A stretch of DNA of 25,297 bases, from the NCBI GenBank assembly GCA_900095095.1, contig FMBT01000005.1, forward strand, positions 1 through 25,297. The letters are read 5' to 3'. The notes below the pieces were generated by a model, which was given only the letters and a program-made list of their open reading frames with translations, was not told where the DNA came from and did not search any database. This document shows positions 1-11,030 of this stretch, one piece after another. The position numbers and the translations under genes are program-made. Every line of letters begins with the position of its first letter. The first letter of the stretch is position 1. The DNA comes from Fragilariopsis cylindrus CCMP1102. Its lineage: Eukaryota > Bacillariophyta > Bacillariophyceae > Bacillariales > Bacillariaceae.

Positions 1-3000
1 ACTTTGACGAACCTTTTTAAGAGGGATATGTTTAATCCATTTAACGAGGAGTGATAGGCAACTCAATAATAGCTTCGACGACGGGTAGAGAAGCACTTTG
101 TAATTCATACCGCTTTCATCATAAAGTGCGGAAAGGGGAAATCAGAAACTGACACATGATAAAAATCAATATTTTCTGAGTCCAAACACAGTGGATGAGA
201 TATCCTCCAGAACATAGATGATGTTTTCTTCACCACCATCCCATCACTAGCACTTGGAAAACAAGAAGCACGACTGCGCTCATCGAACTCATACGAATCT
301 GATTGCAACTGCAATGAACGCTGAATCAATTTGACAAGAATCGAATCACTTGTTGGCAAAGAATCTAGAGCGCCTGAACTCATCAGAGCAGAAAAATAAC
401 CAATTTCTAGTTGACAAGAAAAAAGCTGCGCCTCACTGGGAGCCAATTTGGCTTTGATATCATCATCATCCGCTGTCAGCACTCCGCTAGAAAATAATCT
501 GGAAATAATTTGCCAACGGAATAACGATTTTTCTGCTGAATTGGAATGAACCGCCCCTATGAAAGCAAGAATTCTCCACAGCGCATCGGTCTCAATTCTT
601 GGCCAAACTCTGCCTAAATTTTGATAGCGAGAGACTAAATTTGAATTTTTTTAGTTAACGCTACTACAAATAGCAACGATTGTGTCTAACATTTTTTCGG
701 TTGGAACAATTCACGTACCTTGGGACTTTCGGGGTATTCTCCTGATTGTAGGAAATCTCTCCAACCGCTTGGATCTACTGCTGAAACAAATAAATGATTA
801 TTCTGGTTATTTTTCCTCCATTGCTGACATCCAAAGCTTTGAACGACACACCGAGAAACCGCTTCAACTAATGGGATACTCTCGGCGAGTGCATTACGAA
901 GTGTGGTTAGTTCATGCATGACGCGTTGTCTGTCTTGAATTTTGAGATCCCATGCCGAAGGTACATTTATTGAATATAGAGCATCTACCATTTGAAGCAC
1001 CAAGAAATCCAAGAAATTGTCACGTCTTCTCTCTGTAAAGATTACAGGTAAATCATCGTTCGACACAAAATTTAGTGAACGAACACACAAAGAAAGCAAT
1101 CGGATATGTGGCGATAATTCAGCATCATTAGAAGCAACCATGTCTTGAATTATTCTGCTTCCACGACTTACTAGCATATATATGCTTTATGCAGGAACGA
1201 GTTCATGTACCCTTTTTTTGATAATTCAAGTTCCATACCACACAATAAATTACAATACTCTGATAAGGAAGTTGGGATGTTTCGTTCCAAATCATTAGCA
1301 CCCTCAGGTGAATCCCCACCAACACCAGTTCCCCCGGATTCCCCTGATATGCGTGGGGTCTGGTCAATAATTGCGCGAACAGAGCATCTGTTTTAGATGA
1401 TGTAAATTGTGTTTCTTGCTCTCGTATCATCAGACCGCTGTCTTCCTGTTGGTCTCCTAGCTCTTTATTCTTCCTTGAGTATTACCTTGTGATCTCTTCC
1501 TCCGACCACGGCTTCCATTACTTAAAGACTTGGGGTCTGAAACCAAAATATTTCGTCGATGTCTCGTAATGCCTGCCGACTTTCGTCGATATTTGACTTG
1601 CTCCCTTTCTTCTCCATCTTTGAAATACATCGATATTCCATTTCCTGTATTTGCATTAAGAAAAGCTTGCATTCGGTCTGATATAGATCGTGCGGAGGGA
1701 CGAGGGATAGGCAAATCAGCTTGGTTTGAAGGCGACCTTCCTTTCAATTTGTTAGGGCGTTTTTGTCTAACATTTTTATGCGATGGATTTAGGTGTCGAA
1801 GATCACCACCATTAGCTGACTCAAATAGCGTTGTTTCGGATGGATTCCCATGAGAATCCTGGAGGAGTGATCTTGGTTTTTCGGTTTCCATCCCAATATT
1901 TTTGCTGTTGCTCGCCGAAGCGGCTGTGTCATTTTCAAATATCTCATCTATATCGTCAGCAGCTATTTCTTCAGCATTCGAGGATGTTTCTGCTGAAGTG
2001 GTACTTCCCACATTCCGCTTTCGTTTAGAATTGTTGCCGATCCGGACGGCAAAACGACCGCTATCTTTCATCCGATTTTTGTTGTCGTAAATAAAAGCCG
2101 ATTCATTTGTCTCATCCGCTGTCGAATTAATTCTTGGTTTCTTCCTCGAAGCGTTACAATTTCGTGACGATTTTGGCATATGTGAGTATGTACCATGCTT
2201 TTTTGATCTATCTTTTCTTACAAGGCGTGCATGTGAATGCGGATTAAATGTCGAAAGTAACCGTTCAGATGGATCTATCGTTGTCGATTCGTTTTTGCTT
2301 TCCCTGGCCATTTCTGAGACTGGGAGCAGGTCTAAGGCGCTGTCATCCCCAGAAGACTCGGACGCACCACCATATATATCACTGTTATCATCGTCATCGT
2401 TATCGTCAACTTCACCAATTTCTGATAGATTATTTTGCACACATTCCTCTTCGCAAAGTACGACAGCTTCTTTGAGCTTTCGAACAAAAGCCTCAACAGT
2501 GTCGTCCATAGCATCCATGCGCAAGTTGCGTGCATCCATAATGCTACCACCCCTGCATCGCTTACGCTGCTCTGGTGTAAGTTTTTTTCTATGTTTTCGG
2601 TAGAGTCGATCATCCATTAGGCGGCGTAGTGTTGCACGGCATTGGTCGGTCCCGCCCTGAATCAGTGAGACGCGTACTTCGTCCCATATTTGATTGTATT
2701 TTTCAAGCAATCGCTTAAGCGAAAGATTAGAATCACTGATACTTTTGTTGTTGTTAGATCCGACATTTTTCAGGGTTCGTAGTTGACGATGTAGTTCAGC
2801 TACCTTAAGTTTGAAGTCCGGAAGTGTTTCGTCCTCAATTTTATTCGCCATTGAATCGTAAAAGGCTCCAAGGTCAGGATACGGTACCGTCTTGCTCATA
2901 TCGAGCATATCTTCTGGTAAGTTTTCTACAGCCTGTTCACCCTCGGGTTGAATGAAGTCTACATCCTGGCAACATTACCATCTTGTTGACGATTCTCCAT

Positions 3001-4340
3001 CTGAAACCTTGCCCGAGCCTCCAACGCCAATAATTGGTGGTCATAGGAAGGTTGTAACGCCGTCGCGATCCTTCTAGCAGTAGTAGCATCCAGTGGGATG
3101 CTACGTCTATCTATATCTGACTCTGAGCTGTCGTCACTTGCTTTTCTTCTACTATGGCGTGGATGATGATGCGCTATCTTTGAATGCCGAATTCGTGATT
3201 TATGGGGAATTGTTTCCGGAGAAGAGCTATTAGATACATCACTTTCCGAACCTGAAGATATTGATAATTCTGTATTGGATTTTGGTCGTATTGATAGAGG
3301 ATCATAGGTAAATTCAGATGACGTCGTAGTAGTGACCTTTGATTTATCACTAGACGGTAAAGATTCTAATACTGACTTTCCTTTAGATATTCTCGTTCGC
3401 AGAGACAATGCTGATCTTTTCGTGTTCCGTTTTACACTCTTCGATCCCTCCATTTCTGAAGAAGAAGAAGTTGAGGAAGGAGGCGACGATGATGATGACG
3501 ACGATGAAGAGTATAGTATACGGGGATAATTTCGATGTGAGTTGTTGTTTATCTTCTTCTTCATTTTTGAATTCTTTCTAAGTCTTCTTTGAGCTTCCGG
3601 ACCAATTCTTGCAATTCTATCGTATCATCACTGTCATCACTATCGTTGTCATTCTCTTCATCCTGGAGAGGAGTGCCTTCAGAATGACGTAGATTTTTAT
3701 TGTTTTTCCTTTTTCTCGAAGATGATCTTTGTGTCATCTTGGTGCTGTTGTTAGTGTTAGCCGATACATGTTCCTCTTCTATAGCCCAATCGCATGAGCC
3801 ACAATCAGTTCGTAGACTACCACATTTTAGACATCGCCCCAACAACATACTACGATCACGTAATGAAGAGGCTGATGCACTATTAGTACGACTACTAGGA
3901 ACTTCGTATTCAGGAGCTAACTTGACGTATTCAATAGGAACTCGTTTTTCTTTGGAACCTCCAACCATGTATTGAACGTTCACATGGGTCGGACTCTTCC
4001 TCTTTCTTCCTTCTTCTTCAGTTGCTGTTACTGTTGTCGTCGTAGTAGCATTATTGTCATTATAATTATCTTTATCTTCGTCGTCATCAAAATGAACAAC
4101 CTTCACTTTTGCTACTCCTCCAGGTTTGTTTATCCCTGGCCAGGTACGACTCGCCACTTCGACGAGTCGACCGACCGTGATAAATTCAACAACTTCATTA
4201 TTGTCTTGAACTTCATTGTCATTGCCGTTACCATTACCATTGTCATTACCATTACCATTACCATCGACAGTGTTGGAGACCGAAGATGAACCATTTCTGC
4301 TGGTACCGCCTCTCAACGAGGAGGATAAAACAGTTGTCAT
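1..4340 (-). CDS. Unrecognised large multi-exon protein with diatom TWPGINKPGG module (3' end off window)
   Basis: Start ATG at 4338-4340; reads leftwards and runs off the window. My exon chain is about 4340-3565, 3564-2979, 2925-1486, 1343-715 and 613 to about 105, with more coding likely up to base 1. Visible introns: 2978-2926 (53 nt, short), 1485-1344 (142 nt) and 714-614 (101 nt, ending TTTAG). The N-terminus holds a conserved module (separate entry). It is followed by Ser-rich and basic low-complexity sequence, an acidic and Lys/Arg-rich central region with NLS-like clusters (GRRKRS), and then an alpha-helical C-terminal half without low complexity (for example ALWRILAFIGAVHSNS, FLDFLVLQMVDALYS). 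That composition suggests a nuclear protein; function is unknown. Two junctions are unsafe. Near 3564 the frame changes at an A5 run without a clean intron. At 1176-1183 an (AT)4 run breaks a frame that reads on smoothly if two bases are removed. It might be two genes split near 3564. Coding is likely; the model is approximate. Confidence 0.6.
3561..4340 (-). other. N-terminal TWPGINKPGGVAKV module plus CxxC-x6-CxxC motif
   Basis: First exon of the unrecognised gene, 259 codons. Residues 22-46 are an Asp/Asn/Gly repeat (DGNGNGNDNGNGNGND) from an imperfect hexanucleotide-like tract at about 4218-4265. Residues 56-80 contain VGRLVEVASRTWPGINKPGG followed by VAKV, and residues 119-141 contain VNVQYMVGGSKEKRVPIEYV. 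I recognise this pair from the N-termini of many diatom nuclear proteins; I read it as a small Tudor/PWWP-like beta-barrel, which is inference. Residues 170-183 (CLKCGSLRTDCGSC) give a CxxC-x6-CxxC zinc-binding pattern. The exon ends in a short coiled coil (ELVRKLKEDLERIQ) just before a stop that overlaps the next open frame by ATGA. In the +1 frame after the A5 run a hydrophilic helix-like stretch continues (NEEEDKQQLTSKLSP), so that stop may be an indel artefact. Confidence 0.55.
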
Positions 4341-4643
4341 AGCGATTTTGTGTCTATGTATTAGATGATCATTCTCACGTCGTTGGTATGATTGTTATCA
4401 AAATGTTCATACTTTTTGAATCCAAATGCATCAATGCATGCATCCGTGCAAATATAAATTGGCGCGCTAGATTCAGTCACGTCTGCCCTTTCATTCGATT
4501 TTTTGATGATATTGACATAAAATATAATTTAATAAGTTTACACAACATCAACATAATAATACACAACAATAGATAACATAATAATACTAACTAGGTAGTA
4601 AGGATATTCATAATACACCGTTAACGGATAGTAGATTATAATC
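4341..4643. promoter_or_regulatory. Divergent promoter region between the unrecognised gene and MED7
   Basis: 303-nt AT-rich gap between two head-to-head start codons, so it should hold both promoters. It contains a GGCGCG core in AATTGGCGCGC at 4457-4467, close to an E2F-type site (TTTSGCGC), and a cluster of ATGCAT palindromes at about 4427-4443. No obvious TATA box can be assigned with confidence. The promoter role rests on position; individual motifs are unproven. Confidence 0.4.
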
Positions 4644-5575
4644 ATGTCGTCTTCTTCAAAAACACTTGATGCATCGTCAGGCGCTGTCGAAGGGGAAACA
4701 CCAGGAGAAGCAACTTTATTAGTATCCGAATTTCCCCCTCCTCCTTTCTACTACACAGAAGCATCGACATTAAAGCCACCAGAAATACCGATGGAGGCAT
4801 TAAAACGAGGGACAAGAAAGGCGCATGCAGCTAATGCTAAAGTTCGTGCTGAAGCCGAAGCTGAGAGGTTGCGACTGGCGAAGGATGAAGGAGATCAAAC
4901 GGCGGATGTGTTGGGTGGTGTTTTGGCTGGTAATACAACGAGTGAATTAGAAGAGGAGGAAGGTGATGTGGTAGGAGTTTTTGGTGAGATTGTAGAGGAT
5001 CCGTTGACTGTTCAACCGTTAGATACATGTGAAGACCCGGCAGTTATTCGAGATGAAGTGAAACGACTGAATCGAGAAGTTGTTCAAGGATTTGTTAATT
5101 TGGTAAGCGACCTAGTGAATCGACCAGCGGAAAATAAGTAAGTAAAAATAAATGATTGCTTTGGCACTAGCACTGCTGAAGTGGTTGGCGTCTGTGGCGT
5201 TTTTACCGTCTACAATAGTGTATAATTCGTGTTGTATATACTACCATTAAATTGGTCAGCTAACGCTATCGACCACATTCTTAAACCTTACTCGATTTAA
5301 TTCAATTCAACTCAAATCAACTCAACTCAACTCAACTCAACAATGAATGAAAATAGGAGAAGACGAGACGAAATGTCCCACAATGTTTTTCTTATGCTAC
5401 AGGAAACAAATAAATTCGTGAACATCAATCTAGAGAGCTGTTGATTGAAATTTTAGAAAAACAATTAGAGAAACGCGAAAAGTTCATCGATGAATTAGAA
5501 GATAAAATATCAAAAGCTGATGCACTCCTACTAGACGAAGATTCGTTGGAAACGATAGAGATAGATGAATCTTGA
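4644..5575 (+). CDS. MED7: Mediator complex subunit 7 (MED7), two exons, one frame break
   Basis: MED7 is part of the middle module of the RNA polymerase II Mediator, pairing with MED21 and bridging to MED31. Exon 1 is 4644-5137, the intron is 5138-5356 (GTAAGT...TAG), exon 2 is 5357-5575; total about 237 aa, close to human MED7 (233 aa). The family signature is visible: SEFPPPPFYYTE near residues 28-39, then VQPLDTCE, then DEVKRLNREVVQGFVNLVSD followed by LVNRP, matching the conserved 'PP..YY', 'RPLE' and 'LRKLN.S...NFLDLLDIL' blocks. Exon 2 begins RRRDEMSHNVFLMLQETNKF and continues REHQSRELLIEILEKQLEKR, equivalent to 'HHLINEYRPHQARETL', ending in an acidic coiled coil. Between NKF and REHQ one base is missing (around 5415-5418), so the literal sequence hits a stop. 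With one base restored the spliced length is a multiple of three. The intron carries a TCAAC repeat array. Confidence 0.85.
5300..5343 (+). repeat. Pentanucleotide (TCAAC/TCAAT)n array in the MED7 intron
   Basis: About eight imperfect 5-nt units beginning TTCAATTCAACTCAAATCAA and becoming perfect CTCAA repeats before CAATG. It lies inside the intron, a short distance upstream of the TAG acceptor at 5354-5356. Confidence 0.85.
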
Positions 5576-6473
5576 TTATGAAAGCTTAGATCAGGAATCA
5601 TGTATAATACCACAAAAGAAGATATGCGTGTATCCTACATTTTCAATCAACAAAAATTTCTAACTCTAGAAAGTAGTTGCTCTTGTTTCATGGTATTTGC
5701 CGATGGCTATTATATATTGGCAGTATAATAGCTGCAGAAACAATGCGGGACTACCAGCCAAATACTATCACCAAGTGATGAAGTGGTATGCTGATGAACA
5801 CTTCACGAACTATCATTACGATTTCTTTAACAAAATTTCTAATTCTTTAAATCAATAGATTTGCTGGCTTTGTAATAGGAAATAATAATCAGTTTATCCC
5901 GCCTAGCTTTATACCAACTCTTATCTACCACGACCTTTAATGCCATCCACAATTTGTACCCATATTGTACTACTTTTAACTCTAGACCTTGTTGTTTTAG
6001 TAGCAAGAATAAATTAGTTATTGTTTGTTATACCAGATAATTTGTGACCGGAAATGTTATATTATTGCAGTGCATGTACTGCAGTAAGACTGAAATTTTT
6101 ATCCAATCCTGAAAGGAAGGTTGATGTACTGTACTTGTACATATTCCATATTCCTACATCGAGATTTTTCTTCTTTTGCTTATTGTAATTATTTATTACC
6201 GTTTATTCTAGCATTCACAGGGCCAGTTTTTTGTGTACTCGTGAATGAATGGATCGAATCAATCATGATCCATCAATCAAGTAGGTTCCGCGTGTATGTC
6301 GATATGTGATATGGTTGACGGCTCATGTCTTCCGATCCCTTCAACATTCTTCATGCCGGTAATAAAAAGATCTAATCTCATTATTGTCTCTTCGGTATTC
6401 AGTATCACAACAGAACAACGTATAACTCTTCTATCATAACAAACAATACGTACATTTACAACATACATCTACC
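5576..6473. other. 898-nt intergenic region between MED7 and hemB
   Basis: No coding sequence with codon structure, no tRNA and no repeat family was seen. It should include the MED7 3' UTR and the hemB promoter/5' UTR. Two small inverted repeats are visible: a 9-bp stem GCTATTATA/TATAATAGC at 5706-5714 and 5724-5732 with a 9-nt loop, and GCAGT/ACTGC at about 6067-6082. ATGTAC/GTACAT flank a short spacer at about 6124-6142. No function is assigned to these. Confidence 0.5.
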
Positions 6474-7821
6474 ATGAAGATTATCGCTTTCGCTCTATTC
6501 CTGGCCTCTTCGGCTTGCACTGCTTCTGCTTTTTCGGTCGTCGCTCCGCCCTCGGTTGGATCTACTACCGCTTTAAGTGATAGTTTAAATCCCGATTCGA
6601 TTGACAAAACTATGCGAGGAATCGATGACGAATCAGGCTTTGATTTTGATCCTGTTGCCGGAGAAAACCCTGCTCTAACACGAAACAACAAAGGTGAAGT
6701 ATGGGTGCAACAGGTAAGAACAAATGAAGTACTAAAAATAATGTTATAAAGTTTCTATCATCAAATCCAACTTTGTTATCTTACCTCATTGTTCTTTGAT
6801 GGAATTATTTTCGTCGTAACTTAACTATATCCCTGTACAAAAGAGAGCACGTCCTCGACGCAACCGAAAATCAGCCACAATGAGAGGGATGGTCCGTGAG
6901 AATATCGTTACTCCTTCCAACTTTATCTATCCACTTTTCATTCACGACGAAGATTTCAATCAAAAAATTGAATCTATGCCTGGATGTGAACGTCATTCCC
7001 TTGATTCTATGTTGAAAGAAGTAGGAGAATCCTACGACTTAGGTGTCAAAACTTTTGTATTGTTCCCAAAAATTCCTGATGAACTGAAAACAAATATGGG
7101 AGTGGAGGCATACAATCCTGAAGGTATTATACCGCGTGCTGTGCGTATGATCAAAGAGGCTTATCCAGATTCGCTTGTTTGTACCGACGTCGCATTAGAT
7201 CCTTATTCTGACCAGGGACATGATGGTATTGTAGTAGACGGTAAAATTATCAATGATGAAACCATCAATCAACTTTGCAAACAGGTCGTCTGTCAGGCAC
7301 GAGCTGGAGCTGATATTGTCGCTCCCAGTGATATGATGGATGGCAGAGTCAAAGCCATCCGTGATGCTCTAGATTCAGAAGGTTTTACTAATGTCTCAAT
7401 TTTGGCGTACACTGCCAAATACGCGAGTGCATATTACGGACCTTTCAGAGATGCATTGGACAGCCATCCAGGCTTTGGAGATAAGAAAACTTACCAACAG
7501 GATCCTGCCAATGGTAGAGAAGCATTAATTGAAGCTGCCTTGGATGCAGCCGAAGGTGCAGATATGCTCATGGTGAAACCAGGTATGCCGTATTTGGATG
7601 TCGTTCGTCGTCTTAAGGATAATTCTCCTTTACCAATTGCCGCATACCATGTTTCGGGAGAATATGCCATGATCAAAGCAGCGTGTGAGCGGGGATGGTT
7701 AGATGAAAAGGCTGTAGTTATGGAGACTCTGACATGTTTCAAACGTGCTGGAGCTGATATCATTCTAACATATTACGCCAAGCAAGCGGCTCAATGGATT
7801 AAAGATGATGGTCTATACTAA
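6474..7821 (+). CDS. hemB: Delta-aminolevulinic acid dehydratase (porphobilinogen synthase), plastid-targeted
   Basis: Condenses two 5-aminolevulinate molecules to porphobilinogen, the first common step of heme and chlorophyll synthesis, in the plastid. Exon 1 is 6474-6713, the intron is 6714-6843 (GTAAGA...AAAAG), exon 2 is 6844-7821; 405 aa with an uninterrupted frame. Residues 1-19 (MKIIAFALFLASSACTASA) form a signal peptide followed by F20, the classic A-F junction of secondary-plastid presequences, then a Ser/Thr-rich transit region. The catalytic domain starts near RPRRNRKSATMRGMVRE. Schiff-base lysines are K272 in AYTAKYAS and K325 in LMVKPGMP. The metal-site loop TDVALDPYSDQGHDG is the Asp-rich, Mg-dependent type of plants and algae, not the Cys-type Zn site of animals. 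The intron neatly separates the targeting exon from the enzyme. The next feature, 88 bp beyond the stop, is the transposon. Confidence 0.97.
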
Positions 7822-7911
7822 ATCATGTTACCTTAAAGATGGAAGACTTGATATACTTTTAACTAAAAAACATATCCGGTTTTTTATCCCCTTTTATTAT
7901 CATGTATTATA

Positions 7912-7978
7912 CTTCCTCCAGTCAACGCTTAATGACCGCGCGCTATGCAGTGAAAATTTAGTGCGTCTTATTAACACG
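7912..7978 (+). repeat. Left terminal inverted repeat of the mariner-type element
   Basis: 67 nt, beginning CTTCCTCCA and ending TTAACACG; every base matches the reverse complement of 11632-11698. Identity stops at 7979 (T here, C at the partner position). The outer flank is TA. A GC-rich core (ACCGCGCGC) sits at about 7935-7943. Confidence 0.97.
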
Positions 7979-8474
7979 TTCAACGTCAATCCAATCCATG
8001 ATTGAAAATTCAACTGAATCCTTTTTGCTTATCTTTTTTTTATTCCATCGTAAATCTTTTCATTATTATTTTTTATTACGAATCCAATTGGATTTGACAA
8101 TGGTGGCTATTTTTAGACTACTTCCAATGAATGAAAATACACAAAATCATACCTCCCATCACAAGCAACTCAACTACTACTATTGTACTACTTTTTTAGA
8201 TCCCAAGTCCTATTATTTAAGCCAAAATCTCATGTTGTACAAAACTGGGTTTGTTGACACATCACGAAAGTAGAAATTTTCATTGTATTGACTGTATCAA
8301 ATCTTCTATTGGTCTAATCACAAAACGAATTCGGTGCACTCTCTTCTATATTAATAGCACAAGGTACACCACGAAGCGGGACCTTCTAACTCCATTTTTT
8401 GACCAAGAAAAAAATAAAACGGTTTTGCTTCTTTTCAAGACAATAACAGCAACAACAACAGCAACAACAACAAG
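7979..8474 (+). other. Transposon 5' internal region (leader/promoter)
   Basis: About 500 nt between the left TIR and the transposase start with no conserved coding frame. It is AT-rich and ends in a CAACAACAACAG-type tract (about 8446-8472) immediately before the ATG at 8475, resembling an unstructured 5' UTR. Short open frames here do not look like protein. Confidence 0.5.
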
Positions 8475-11030
8475 ATGATTCCACGAGCACCTACTAAGCC
8501 TCCCCCCTCCACTCTGTACGGATATCTTCTCTAAGGGAGCATGTGTTAGAGTTGATCCTTGTTCTACAAGCAAGGGAGGAATAGGATTCGTTTCTGCAGT
8601 CCATCCAGAACAAAGAAAAGTTGATGTCAATTATATTGAAAATGCAATTGGTATTAGTAATTCCTCTCCTTTTATTACTGAAGCAAGACTACATTATCAT
8701 GTCTATGCTCCATCGGATGATACTGGTACTACTAGAAGTGGTCGTTGTCGAGGAGCAGCAGTAGTAACACCACCACCACCACCAAGAGCAGTCGTCGGTT
8801 CAAGAAAAAGAAAAGAAACCACCAAAGAATATTTTGATACCATTGCTGATTCACATCGTGGTTATCGTCTCAGGACCACATCCAGTACTGCAACATCTAA
8901 GGAAGGCATGGAGAACAAGAACCAGGATGGCTACGACGGGACGTGAAGAAAGCATTGCAACTACCATCCACGCCGGATGGTCAGTTGAAATCTCCAGAAA
9001 GAAGACTGCTTTCTAAAATTAAAGATACTAGTTCTGCTCTTACTCCTAGCAAGACAAAGGGATTCAATATGCTATCAAATCATGCCCATGCATGGGGTAA
9101 ATCTAAATCTACAATCCAACGCTGTGATACCTTGGCCAATCCTTTACTGACAGCATCTAGAAAGGAACGGACTGATGTGGTAAATGTGTTTTCACTTGTG
9201 AAATAAAAAGAAACAAGTGTACACTTCATTGATTCCTACAAGAGGTGGATCCGACACAACAATCCAGGTGAACCATACAATGATTGGATCTAAGAGCAGC
9301 ATTCGAACTGCTAACTATGGAGGAGAAGGTCCCATATGGTCACGCTGCAGTATCTCTTCAAATGAAAGCAGCAAATGCTCCTGATGATATTGGAAAGTAT
9401 CTTAGACGACAACGGTTCATCTCATGGAAGTGCTTTCAGAGAAAGTTCGAGGGATGGTGTATCTATGCGTGTAAGGATACATTCCGATCTTATGTAATGT
9501 CTTTGCCTCAATCAGTCTATCAAAGCACTAAGATTCTTCCTATGCTTACAAGTCAGACTAAAACAAAACGATTGATTGGGCTCGGGGTTCAATATTCTAT
9601 GGTATGGTGCAAATTAGTAGCAGCAACAGTACAAGTGGTGCTTGTTCAGTCGATGAGAAGTGGTTCTATAGTTTGGTAGTCCGTCAGTTTTTGAAATGTA
9701 TTCCGTTCTTTGGTTGTCATCCAGTAGTACATGGTGTTCATCACAAGAACCATATTGGGAAGGTAAATCTTTTATTGTTTTGATTTGTTTATGTTTTGTT
9801 ATGTTGATCTTTGTATGTGTTTATCTACTCACACTATGTTCTGTTTGTCTCTTTTATATTATAAGGTGTTGGTGTTTGTTATGACTGCCTTCATGCCAAC
9901 AGGTAATGATTTCGAAACGGGTGGACAATCTTTCAAGTTGTTGTGTACACGAGCAGGTGCTATGGTGGAAGCTACGTGATTCATACAAGCGTGTCTACAG
10001 GGATGATGGGACTATCATTACCCCAACTTCCTGAAACCTTCTACGAAGTGCAGGAGATCCATACTTTAAGAGTATGGAAATCACTGGATCCAATGAAGGG
10101 ACTGATAAAGAACCTAAGTTTTCCCTATTGAAGTTGTTCAAGGAGGAGGTTGCCTGCTATGGATGCATTGGCACAACAATTGACAGTCCGTACAGGGAAA
10201 GAGGATTGTAATGGTGAAGCAATGGGATAATGCAACACCACACATGTGTAAGATCTGAAGAAATGGATGAAGAAGGAATTCAATCAACGGGGTGGGAACT
10301 TCGAAATCAACCACCTAATTCACCCATTACCAATACTAAGGATTCTGCTATGTTTCCTTCCATGGCAAAGATGCTAACAGCTATCAAGGTCTGCACAATG
10401 GGTCTCATTATCTACAGGGAGAAGAACTTTGGAAGGGCATTCAACATGTCTACAACAATTATCCACTTGATACTCTATCTCGGGCATACATGCATCATGC
10501 TCAGATTGCTAATGCCATTATTGAGTGTGAAGGTGGTGATGAGTTTGCGACAGCATCAAGATCTCTTCATTGTGGTGTTCGAAGTGTGGTACATCCTGTA
10601 TATGAGAACGAACAAGCAACTGAACCATGTGGTGTGGAAATCCGAGAGTGTCTTACTGCAGTGGATGTGGAAGCAAAACTCCGATATAAGAAGCCAGTTG
10701 TGACAAAGGAATATCAGGATGCACTAAATCTACATCAAGATGATCATCTCTACAATCCAGGTAATCATCTTTCATATAATTACTTGATATGTTGTGCAGG
10801 AGATGGATGGTAATGAATTTGATTATGATTATTATGAAGATGCATTTAATACTATGGTGGAGGATGAAGATTGGGAGGTCTTTTCTGTTGCTAGTCGTGA
10901 TGATGAGGAATTTGATTACGATGATGACGAGGAGGAGGAGCCGGATGCGGATCTGATCTGTATTACGGAGGAAATGGGTGAATCAACGAATGGATATGAT
11001 CCGGAATCAACGAATGGATCCGATCTATAG
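8475..11030 (+). pseudogene. DDE transposase of the mariner-type element, at least ten frame breaks
   Basis: Pieces of one transposase appear in order but in all three frames. They are: a Pro-rich start then FSKGACVRVDP and GGIGFVSAVHPEQRKVDVNY; HAHAWGKSKSTIQRCDTLAN and LLTASRKERTD; DLRAAFELLTMEEKVPYGHA; VMSLPQSVYQSTKILPML; VDEKWFYSLVVRQFLKCIPF (first catalytic Asp); KEPKFSLLKLFKEE; VMVKQWDNATPHM (second Asp); RNQPPNSPITNTKDSAMFPS (third Asp/Glu position); AYMHHAQIANAIIECEGGDE; and an acidic tail. A GT-AG intron at 9763-9865 joins NHIGK to VLVFVMTAFMPTGN. Nearly every break is one base, one of them in the C6 run at 8501-8506. I know this transposase type from diatom genomes. As written it cannot make the protein, either through decay or through the same base-call errors seen in the flanking genes. 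Confidence 0.85.

Noticed and set aside
1490-1512. PWSEEEIT-like Myb/SANT start on the minus strand
   Set aside because: It lies in a frame with a stop immediately upstream and has no Myb continuation downstream; the RGRRKRS frame is the coding one.
3561-3564. ATGA stop/start overlap between two minus-strand frames, like a bacterial operon
   Set aside because: The rest of the window is intron-rich eukaryotic DNA; the overlap more likely reflects a frame break or missed splice within one gene.
5770-5800. GTGATGA and CTGA resembling C/D snoRNA boxes
   Set aside because: Spacing is far too short and there are no terminal pairing arms.
8346-8630. 94-codon minus-strand open frame in the transposon
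   Set aside because: It overlaps the transposase start and leader antisense, with no recognisable protein content.
10761-10799. 39-nt GTAATC...GCAG intron in the transposase
   Set aside because: Too short for this genome and its phase does not join the flanking frames.
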